The notes under the pieces are model-generated. The model was not told the origin of the DNA and searched no databases. It saw only the letters and a program-made list of their open reading frames with translations. From Chloroflexota bacterium (GTDB taxonomy: Bacteria; Chloroflexota; Limnocylindria; P2-11E): a stretch of 40,343 bases of DNA. Position numbers and translations under genes: made by a program. The first letter of the stretch is position 1. Each line of letters begins with the position of its first letter. The stretch spans positions 1-40,343 of the forward strand of contig VBFY01000013.1 in assembly GCA_005889405.1 (NCBI GenBank). The letters run 5' to 3'. Below are positions 21,946-28,604 of this stretch, in pieces.

Positions 21946-22905
21946 GTGGGCAGATACGTACTGAGGCGCCTCCTCATCGCCATACCGACGCTCATCGTCA
22001 TCAGCTTCGTGGTCTACGCCATCCTCGCGCTCGCGCCCACCGACCCACTCGCATCGTTCGGCGCCGACCCGCGCGTGCCGCCGGAGGTCCGCGAGCGGAT
22101 CCGTGAATCGCTCGGCCTCAATCAGCCCTGGCACGTCCGCTACGTGAAGTGGGTCATCGCGATCGCCCATCTCGACTTCGGGTACTCGTTCATGAGCCGG
22201 TCGCCGGTCATGGACCTCATCTGGCAGCGGCTGCCGAACACTCTCGCCGTCGTCGGCGTGGCCTACATCATCGGCGTGCTGCTCGCCGTCCCGATCGGGA
22301 TGATCTCGGCGGTCAAGCGCTACTCGGTGTTCGACCACCTGTCGACCACGTTCGCCTTCATCGGCTTCTCGGTGCCGACGTTCTTCACCGGGCTCCTCCT
22401 GATCATCATCTTCAGCGTGAAGCTGCACTGGCTGCCGTTCATCTACGACTCGACCCTCAAAGTCACGAGCCTTTCGACGCTCGGCGATCAGATCCGCCAA
22501 TCGATCATGCCGATCACGGTGCTCGCCCTGTTCGATACCGCGACGATCGCGCGTTATACGCGGGCGGAGATGCTCGAGCATCTGCCGCTGGACTACGTGA
22601 GGACAGCCAGGGCGAAGGGGTTGAAGGAGCGGCTGGTCGTGCTCCGTCATGTGCTTCGCAACAGCCTCATTCCGGTCGTCACGCTCGTCGCGCTCGGCAT
22701 CCCGGCCGTCTTCGGCGGCGCGATCGTCACCGAGCAGATCTTCCGCGTGCCGGGCATCGGTGAGCTGCTGGTGCGCTCGATCGGCCAGGGCGACACGCCT
22801 GTCGTCGCCGCGATCCTGCTGATCTTCGCGACGCTCGTCGTCCTCTTCAACCTGCTCGCGGACGTGCTGTACGGCGTCCTCGATCCGCGGATCCGGTACT
22901 CCTAG
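21946..22905 (+). CDS. ABC importer permease, OppB/DppB type
   Basis: A 319-residue permease beginning GRYVLRRLLIAIPTLIVISFVVYA, the standard N-terminus of DppB/OppB. It has six transmembrane segments, the QPWHVRYVKW periplasmic loop and the EAA-like cytoplasmic loop DYVRTARAKGLKERLVVLRHVLRNSLIP, where the ATPase docks. It ends with LLADVLYGVLDPRIRYS, also typical. It starts at GTG 21946 with GAGGGGG upstream. It forms a heterodimeric channel with the next protein. Confidence 0.95.
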   Translation: MGRYVLRRLLIAIPTLIVISFVVYAILALAPTDPLASFGADPRVPPEVRERIRESLGLNQPWHVRYVKWVIAIAHLDFGYSFMSRSPVMDLIWQRLPNTLAVVGVAYIIGVLLAVPIGMISAVKRYSVFDHLSTTFAFIGFSVPTFFTGLLLIIIFSVKLHWLPFIYDSTLKVTSLSTLGDQIRQSIMPITVLALFDTATIARYTRAEMLEHLPLDYVRTARAKGLKERLVVLRHVLRNSLIPVVTLVALGIPAVFGGAIVTEQIFRVPGIGELLVRSIGQGDTPVVAAILLIFATLVVLFNLLADVLYGVLDPRIRYS

Positions 22906-22908
22906 ACC

Positions 22909-23841
22909 GTGGCCGCGACCGACGTCGAGATCGCGCGACTTCCCGCCAGTGTCGAGCTGAAGCGCCCCGCACGTTCGCTCTGGAGCGATGCCTGGCATCA
23001 GTTCCGCCGACACCGGCTCGCGATGGCGGGTCTGTTCACGTTCGTCACGCTCGTGGTCTTCGTCCTCGTCGGGCCGCTCGTGTACCACACGCGGATCGAC
23101 AACATCGACTTCACGATGTCGCTGAAGGGCCCCAGCCCGGAACATCTCTTCGGCACCGACGATCTGGGCCGCGACATGCTCGCGCGCGCGATCCTCGGAG
23201 GACGGGTGTCCATCGCGGTCGGCATCACGTCGGTGCTGCTCGCGATCACGCTCGGCCTGACGATCGGCGCCCTCGCTGGCTACTTCGTGAAGCTCGACAG
23301 CCCGCTCATGCGGCTCACGGACCTGTTCCTCTCGCTGCCGATCCTGCCCCTGCTGCTGGTGATCGTGTACCTGTTCCGTGACTCGCTCCGGGCCGCGTTC
23401 GGGCCCGAGCTGGGCATCTTCCTCATGATCGTCGGCGTCATCGGCATCCTGAACTGGATGCCGGTCGCGCGCCTCGTGCGCGCCTCGTTCCTGTCGCTGA
23501 AACAGAAGGAGTTCGTCGAAGCGGCACGCGCCGTGGGCGATCCCGACAGCCGCATCATCATGAAGCACATCATCCCGAACGTTCTGAGCCCGGTGCTGGT
23601 GGCCGCGACGATCGGCGTCGGCGGTGCGATCCTCACCGAGTCGACCCTGTCGTTCCTCGGGCTCGGATTCCCCTCCGACACGCCGACCTGGGGCCGCCTC
23701 TTGTTCGACGCGAAGGACTACATCGACATCGCACCGCACTGGGCCTTCTTCCCGGGCTTCCTCATCTTCCTGACGGTACTGTCTATCAACTACGTCGGTG
23801 ACGGCCTCCGAGACGCGCTCGATCCGCGCAAGACCAGCTAA
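22909..23841 (+). CDS. ABC importer permease, OppC/DppC type
   Basis: A 310-residue permease. An N-terminal cytoplasmic segment precedes the first helix (WHQFRRHRLAMAGLFTF, typical of OppC); HLFGTDDLGRDMLARAILGGRVSIAVG is the diagnostic OppC motif. The EAA loop is EFVEAARAVGDPDSRIIMKHIIPNV and the end is YVGDGLRDALDPRKTS. GTG 22909 is 3 bp after the OppB stop. No ATP-binding subunit gene (OppD, OppF) follows; the next gene is a DNA glycosylase overlapping by 44 bp, so the ATPases must be encoded elsewhere. Confidence 0.95.
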   Translation: MAATDVEIARLPASVELKRPARSLWSDAWHQFRRHRLAMAGLFTFVTLVVFVLVGPLVYHTRIDNIDFTMSLKGPSPEHLFGTDDLGRDMLARAILGGRVSIAVGITSVLLAITLGLTIGALAGYFVKLDSPLMRLTDLFLSLPILPLLLVIVYLFRDSLRAAFGPELGIFLMIVGVIGILNWMPVARLVRASFLSLKQKEFVEAARAVGDPDSRIIMKHIIPNVLSPVLVAATIGVGGAILTESTLSFLGLGFPSDTPTWGRLLFDAKDYIDIAPHWAFFPGFLIFLTVLSINYVGDGLRDALDPRKTS

Positions 23842-24412
23842 CTCCGCGCCGCTCGGGTACGGCCCGCGTCTGCCTCGCTCGTTCTTCGCGCGGCCGACGC
23901 TGCTCGTGGCACGCGAGCTCCTCGGCAAGGTGCTCCTCTACGATGGCCCCGAGGGTCGGCGCGCCGCGCGGCTCGTCGAGGTCGAGGCCTACCACGGCAG
24001 CCGTGATCCGGCCTCGCACGCCTTCCGTGGTCCGACGCCGCGCACCAAAGTCATGTTCGGGAGGCCAGGACACGCCTACGTCTATCTCTCGCACGGGGTC
24101 TGGTACTGCATGAACGTCGTCGCGCACGGATCGCGTGACGTCGGCGCGGTGCTCCTCCGCGGCGCCGAGCCGCTGGAGGGCTTCGCCGCGGGCGCGCGTC
24201 TCTCCGGCCCTGGTCTACTCGGCCGTGGTTTCGCGTTGTCGACGGCACACAGCGGCCTCGATCTGACGCGGTCCGCATTGCAGCTGCGCAACGGACCGGC
24301 GGTGATGCCGCGCGAGATCGCGCGCGGTCCGCGGATCGGCATCGCGCAGAGCGCGACGTCGGCGAAGCCGTGGCGCTTCTGGGTGCGCGGATCGAACGCG
24401 GTGTCGCGGTGA
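23798..24412 (+). CDS. DNA-3-methyladenine glycosylase, MPG/AAG family
   Basis: A 204-residue base-excision repair enzyme that removes alkylated purines. The frame has RSFFARPTLLVARELLGKVLL (family N-terminus), RLVEVEAYHGSRDPASHAF with the catalytic Glu in the EVEAY motif, GRPGHAYVYLSHGVWYCMNVV, GAVLLRGAEPL and the ending IGIAQSATSAKPWRFWV, all diagnostic of MPG. It overlaps the OppC gene by 44 bp from GTG 23798. A later GTG would remove the conserved N-terminal FF...LLGK segment, so the overlap seems real. The stop overlaps the mutS2 start (GTGA). Confidence 0.92.
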   Translation: MTASETRSIRARPANSAPLGYGPRLPRSFFARPTLLVARELLGKVLLYDGPEGRRAARLVEVEAYHGSRDPASHAFRGPTPRTKVMFGRPGHAYVYLSHGVWYCMNVVAHGSRDVGAVLLRGAEPLEGFAAGARLSGPGLLGRGFALSTAHSGLDLTRSALQLRNGPAVMPREIARGPRIGIAQSATSAKPWRFWVRGSNAVSR

Positions 24413-26733
24413 CGACCGCCGCCGAGCGCGCGCTCGTCACGCTTGAGTACCCCGCGATCCGCGCACTTCTCGCGGAACGATCGTCGTTCGCGCCCGGGCG
24501 CGAGCTCGCCGAGGCCCTCGTGCCGGCGTCCGATGTCCGGGAGGCGGAGCGGCTACAGGACGAGACCGCCGCCGCGCGCGACCTGCTCCGGACGCAGCGC
24601 TCAGCGGGCATCGGCGGTGCGCGCGATATCCGTGACGCCCTGCAGCGGGCGCGCCTGGGTGGCTCGCTCGATCCGCTCCAGCTCATCGAGATCGCGGACA
24701 CGATCCGCGCGGCCGAGAAGCTGTTCGCCGACGTCCAGCCGTACCCGCCGCTCGCCGCGAAGTCGCGCTTCGCGCGACCGCCACACGACGTCGCTGAGGC
24801 GATCGAACACGCCATCGCGGGGACAGGTGAGGTGCTCGACCGCGCGAGCCCGCGTCTCGGGTCGCTGCGCGCGACGCTCCGCGCGGCCCAGGCGCGCCTC
24901 CAGCAGCGCCTGGACGGCCTGCTGCGGTCCCCGGAGCTCGCGCGCGCGCTGCAGGAGCAGCTCGTGACCCAGCGCGGCGGGCGCTACGTCGTGCCGGTGA
25001 AGTCAGAGATGCGCAGCGCGGTGAAGGGCATCGTCCACGACCAGTCCGCGAGCGGGGCCACGGTCTTCATCGAGCCGCTCGAGATCCTCGAGGCGAACAA
25101 CGCGCTGCGCGAGGCCGAGCTCGCGGAGAGCGCCGAGGTGCGACACGTCCTCGACGAGCTTTCGCGGCGCGTCGAGCGGGCAGGTGAGGACTTCGACACG
25201 GTGGTCAACGCGCTTGCCGCGATCGATCTGCTGCTCGCGAAGGCGGAGCTCGCCGCACATCTCGAGTGCGAGCGGCCGGTGCTCGACGCGCACGGCGTGC
25301 TCGACCTCATCGGCGCGCGTCATCCGTTGCTCGTGGAGCGCGGCACGGGCGTTGTGCCGATCGACGTGCGCCTCGGCTCGGACTTCCGCGTGCTCGTCAT
25401 CACCGGACCCAACACCGGTGGCAAGACCGTGACCCTGCGGACGATGGGCCTGCTCGTGCTGATGGGCGCGTCGGGTCTTCAGATCCCGGCGTCGCGTGGC
25501 AGCCGCGTGCCAGTCGTGCGGCGCGTGTTCGCGGACATCGGTGACGAGCAGTCGATCGCGCAGTCGCTGTCGACGTTCTCCTCGCACCTCCGAAATGTCG
25601 TGGCGACGCTCGCGGAGGCCCAGCGCGACGATCTCGCGCTGCTCGACGAGCTTGGCGCGGGGACCGACCCGGACGAGGGGGCCGCCCTCGCGATGGCCGT
25701 GCTCGAAACGCTCCTCGAGCGCGGGGTCCTCGTCGCGGCGACGACGCATTACCCCGAGCTGAAGGCGTTCGCACTCAACACGCCCGGCGTGTCGAACGCG
25801 AGCGTCGAGTTCGACGCCGAATCGCTTCGTCCGACGTACCGCGTCCACGTCGGCCTCCCGGGCGCATCGAACGCGTTCGCCATCGCGGCGAGGCTCGGCC
25901 TCGACGCGGCCGTCCTCGCACGCGCGGAGTCGCACCTCTCGGACCTCCATCGCTCCCTCGAACGCAGCCTGCGCGAGGCCGAGCGGCACCGCACCGATCT
26001 CTCGACCGCGCTCGAAGAAGCGCGTGTCGCCGCCGAGGACGCGCAGCGCCTCACCGAGGACGCACGGCGCGAGGCCGCGCGGATCCGGGACGACGCCGAA
26101 CGCGCCGCGAAGCGCTCACGCACCGAGGTCGACGAGCTGCTGCTGCAGGCGCGTCGAGCGCTGAGCCAGGCCGAGAACGCGCGCGACAAGGCCGCGAAAC
26201 GCAATCTCGTCGACGAGGCGCGCGCCGCGCTCGCCGAAGCTGAGACGACGCGCCGTTCCTCCGCGCCGGATTCGTCGCCGCGCGCGACCGTCCCGATCGC
26301 GGTCGGAGCGCCGGTGCACGTCGAAGGCGTGAGCGAACCAGGCACGCTGCTCTCGATCGATGACCGTGGCATGGCGGATGTCGCCGCGGGCTCACTGAGA
26401 CTGCGGGTACCGGCCACGAGCCTGCGTCCCGCGCAGGCCGCGGCAGAGACCACGCGCGCGACGCGGCCACACGTCGCCGGTTCCGCGCCTGCGGTCTCGC
26501 TGCAGCTCGATCTGCGGGGTGCACGCGCCGAGGAGGCGCTCGAAGTGCTCGACCGCTATCTCAACGATGCCGCGGTCGCCGGCGTCGACCGACTGCGGAT
26601 CGTGCACGGCAAGGGAACGGGCGCGCTGCGGACCGCGGTGCGCGAGGTCCTCTCACGGCATCCTCTGGTGCGCGCTCACGAGCCCGCCGGCGCCGCGGAA
26701 GGCGGCGACGGCGCGACGATCGTCCGGCTCTAG
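24409..26733 (+). CDS. mutS2: MutS2 family ATPase/endonuclease
   Basis: A 774-residue protein of normal MutS2 length. It has the core and clamp region in its first 300 residues, the ABC-type ATPase with Walker A GPNTGGKT (333-340), the ALLDELGAGTDPDEGAALA Walker B/signature stretch, and STFSSHLRN. A long coiled coil rich in Arg, Glu and Ala (about 520-630) follows, then a short beta domain and a C-terminal Smr nuclease-like domain (SLQLDLRGARAEEALEVLD, HGKGTGALR). MutS2 proteins lack mismatch recognition and act on recombination intermediates or, in B. subtilis, on stalled or collided ribosomes. GTG 24409 overlaps the preceding stop. Confidence 0.95.
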   Translation: MTTAAERALVTLEYPAIRALLAERSSFAPGRELAEALVPASDVREAERLQDETAAARDLLRTQRSAGIGGARDIRDALQRARLGGSLDPLQLIEIADTIRAAEKLFADVQPYPPLAAKSRFARPPHDVAEAIEHAIAGTGEVLDRASPRLGSLRATLRAAQARLQQRLDGLLRSPELARALQEQLVTQRGGRYVVPVKSEMRSAVKGIVHDQSASGATVFIEPLEILEANNALREAELAESAEVRHVLDELSRRVERAGEDFDTVVNALAAIDLLLAKAELAAHLECERPVLDAHGVLDLIGARHPLLVERGTGVVPIDVRLGSDFRVLVITGPNTGGKTVTLRTMGLLVLMGASGLQIPASRGSRVPVVRRVFADIGDEQSIAQSLSTFSSHLRNVVATLAEAQRDDLALLDELGAGTDPDEGAALAMAVLETLLERGVLVAATTHYPELKAFALNTPGVSNASVEFDAESLRPTYRVHVGLPGASNAFAIAARLGLDAAVLARAESHLSDLHRSLERSLREAERHRTDLSTALEEARVAAEDAQRLTEDARREAARIRDDAERAAKRSRTEVDELLLQARRALSQAENARDKAAKRNLVDEARAALAEAETTRRSSAPDSSPRATVPIAVGAPVHVEGVSEPGTLLSIDDRGMADVAAGSLRLRVPATSLRPAQAAAETTRATRPHVAGSAPAVSLQLDLRGARAEEALEVLDRYLNDAAVAGVDRLRIVHGKGTGALRTAVREVLSRHPLVRAHEPAGAAEGGDGATIVRL

Positions 26734-27884
26734 CGGCCCGTTGGTGGAGGGCTGGGCACCACGCTCCGGCGTGGCGTCACCGCGGGCTGCGCTCCGGGCT
26801 GGCTCGTCGGCGCCAGTGGATCACTGGCGCGGGGCGTCTTCTGCGGAGCGCTCACTTTGTTCGGGCTGACTTTCGCGTCCGGCAACTCCTTGGTCTCGTC
26901 GGCAGTGAGGGCACGCACGTCCGGCTTGTCGTTAACGGTGCGCAGCTCGACGCCCGACCTGGCCGACGCGTCACCGGCCTGCGCGGCGCTGCCGATGGTC
27001 ACGGGATCCTCGCCTGCGTCGGTCACGGTCGTGAACACCGGAACCGGCGCACCGGCGGAGGTCGCGATGGTCGTCCCGAAGACGCCGTCGGGGACGTTCG
27101 GAAGCGTCACGACGATGGTGCCGTCCTGCATGCGCACGCGCGCGCCCGGCGTCTGCGCGACGACCCTACCGTCCCGGAAGCCGTTCGCGCGGCCGAGCGG
27201 GTCCACGACGAGCGAGCTCTCTGACAGCGCGGAGACGGTCACCACGCGCTGCGCCGCCGGCGCCGAGCGCGGAGGCTCGGGGGCCGAGTTCGCATGCACC
27301 GTCGTGGTCTGGTCGGGAAGGACGAGGACCTCGCTCGTCGCGGCCGCGTCAGCCGTAGCGACGCGGCCCTCGGTCGTCGTCACCGTCGTCGCGCCGTCCT
27401 CGACCATGACTTCGAACGCGGTCCCGCGCACCGAAGCGGTCGCGGCCGGCGTCTTCACTTCGTAGCGTGAGTCGGCCGTCGTGAGATGCGTGACCACGTG
27501 CCAGCTTCGCCCGAGCGACTGCGCGAGCTCGACGATCGTCGATCCACCGCGCATGGTCGCTTCCTCGATGGTGATGTCGCTCGCAGGCTCGAGCTCGACC
27601 GTCGAGCCTTCGAAGAGCGTGATGATCGCGCGCGCATCGGCGCTGGTGCGGACCGTGCTGCCGACATAGAGGACGGAGCCATCGGTCGCCGATGAGAACT
27701 CTGCTCCGGCACCGCGCATGAGCACAGCTCCGGAGATCACAGTGAGGATCGCGGCGGGCTGGGGAGCTGCACGCGCCGGCGTCTGCGCCTGTGCGGCACC
27801 GGGCGCTCCACTCACGTCGAGCACCGTGGCCACGCAAAGGCCGAGACATAGCGCGATGACAGCGACACGAGTTGGCCGTCCCAC
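26730..27884 (-). CDS. Secreted FecR-domain protein
   Basis: From GTG 27884 this is a 384-residue protein with a cleavable signal peptide (GRPTRVAVIALCLGLCVATVL, then AQAQ) and a FecR domain (about 50-185) recognised by YVGSTVRTSADARAIITLFEGSTVELEPASDITI and VKTPAATASVRGTAFEVMVEDGATTVTTTEGRV. The C-terminal ~190 residues are Pro, Ala and Ser rich and end in an unstructured tail. In most phyla FecR acts as an anti-sigma or sensor; no ECF sigma gene is nearby, so here it may be a structural extracytoplasmic protein. The start at 27884 is preferred to GTG 27923 because GGGAGG lies 10 bases upstream and the signal peptide starts cleanly. It overlaps mutS2 by 4 bp. Confidence 0.8.
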   Translation of the reverse strand: MGRPTRVAVIALCLGLCVATVLDVSGAPGAAQAQTPARAAPQPAAILTVISGAVLMRGAGAEFSSATDGSVLYVGSTVRTSADARAIITLFEGSTVELEPASDITIEEATMRGGSTIVELAQSLGRSWHVVTHLTTADSRYEVKTPAATASVRGTAFEVMVEDGATTVTTTEGRVATADAAATSEVLVLPDQTTTVHANSAPEPPRSAPAAQRVVTVSALSESSLVVDPLGRANGFRDGRVVAQTPGARVRMQDGTIVVTLPNVPDGVFGTTIATSAGAPVPVFTTVTDAGEDPVTIGSAAQAGDASARSGVELRTVNDKPDVRALTADETKELPDAKVSPNKVSAPQKTPRASDPLAPTSQPGAQPAVTPRRSVVPSPPPTGR

Positions 27885-27960
27885 CGACGATCCGCCTCCC
27901 GTGCACCCCAGGCCATCCCACACACGTCCTGGCGATGTGCAACCAGTTAACGGACGGAAG

Positions 27961-27979
27961 GCCCGCTCGCATAGCGGGC
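27961..27979 (-). other. Hairpin in the FecR gene leader
   Basis: GCCCGCT and AGCGGGC pair perfectly around loop CGCAT. On the minus strand it lies about 77 bases before the chosen FecR start and near a TTGACA (27995-28000 complement). It might be part of a promoter or a weak terminator; no T-tract follows. Confidence 0.35.
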
Positions 27980-28024
27980 GATCGGGCCCTCGAGTGTCAA
28001 AGGCGCGTCAACGGGGTATCGGCG

Positions 28025-28048
28025 GCCGAATTCGCTAATTAATTCGGC
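28025..28048 (-). terminator. AT-rich inverted repeat after the PBP-Nudix operon
   Basis: GCCGAATT and AATTCGGC are separated by 8 bases, in otherwise GC-rich DNA. It begins at the stop codon of the candidate 32-aa ORF and could end or stabilise the operon transcript. Without a T-run it is only terminator-like. Confidence 0.4.
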
Positions 28049-28146
28049 TAGGTCTCGTACTCAGAACGGTCGAAGTCGTACCACAGAGCGAGCACTTTGC
28101 TCGCAGCGCACATCGCATCGTGATATTCCGCGTCGTCATCTTTCAT
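28048..28146 (-). CDS. Candidate 32-aa acidic small protein
   Basis: A short frame from ATG 28146 to a TAG at 28050-28048 begins 11 bp after the Nudix stop in the same direction. The peptide starts MKDDDAEYHDAMCAASKVLA and continues LWYDFDRSEYET. It is strongly acidic, with one Cys, one Trp and three Tyr, an amino-acid mix unlike the Arg/Ala/Gly-rich shadows common in this window. The ribosome binding site is weak (GAAGCG). It is followed at once by an AT-rich inverted repeat, as the last gene of an operon would be. I do not recognise the family; non-coding sequence remains possible. Confidence 0.4.
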   Translation of the reverse strand: MKDDDAEYHDAMCAASKVLALWYDFDRSEYET

Positions 28147-28157
28147 CGCGCTTCATT

Positions 28158-28604
28158 TCATTTGTCGACGCGCCGCATGGTCACATTCGTCCCAGCGAGC
28201 GCGCGAGCGAGTCGCTCGTCGTCTTCGCGACGCAGGCCCGCGTCCGCGAGCTCTCGCCGCAGCGCCGCGTGGTAACCGGATCCGCCGGCTGCGGACCAGC
28301 GCACTGCTGAGCCATCCTCCGCGCGCGCCTCGCCCAAAGCGGTCCCGCGAAACAAATGCACGAGCGCGCGGAAGTCCTCGGTCCGCTCGTCCACTTCATA
28401 CGTTGCGACGTGCGCGAGCTCCGCCAGCTCGCAGCCCGTCTCTTCACGCGTCTCGCGGCGCACCGCGTCTTCGGGCGACTCGCCCTCCTCCACACCGCCG
28501 CCGGGCAGCAGCCAGGCGCCGGCGAATGGACCGCCGCGTTGACGCACGAGGAGCACACGACCGCTCGCATCGACGCACGCGACGATCGCGCCGACGCGTC
28601 GCAT
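28158..28604 (-). CDS. Nudix hydrolase
   Basis: A 148-residue enzyme with a complete Nudix box at 36-58 (G36, E42, R50-E51, E54-E55, G57) in GGGVEEGESPEDAVRRETRE followed by ETG. The N-terminal MRRVGAIVACVDASGRVLLVRQRGGPFAGAW is the usual first strands. Such proteins hydrolyse nucleoside diphosphates linked to other moieties; substrate cannot be read from sequence. Its start ATG overlaps the stop of the PBP gene by one base (TGATG), so the two are probably co-translated. The longer open frame upstream is a shadow of the PBP tail. Confidence 0.9.
   Translation of the reverse strand: MRRVGAIVACVDASGRVLLVRQRGGPFAGAWLLPGGGVEEGESPEDAVRRETREETGCELAELAHVATYEVDERTEDFRALVHLFRGTALGEARAEDGSAVRWSAAGGSGYHAALRRELADAGLRREDDERLARALAGTNVTMRRVDK

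Noticed and set aside
21619-23928. A 769-codon open frame on the minus strand opposite the two permease genes
   Set aside because: It is rich in Arg, Asp, Glu and His, with no domain, and lies wholly antisense to well-conserved permeases; long antisense frames are expected at this GC content.
27924-28024. A riboswitch in the FecR gene leader
   Set aside because: Only one short hairpin and no known aptamer motif were visible.
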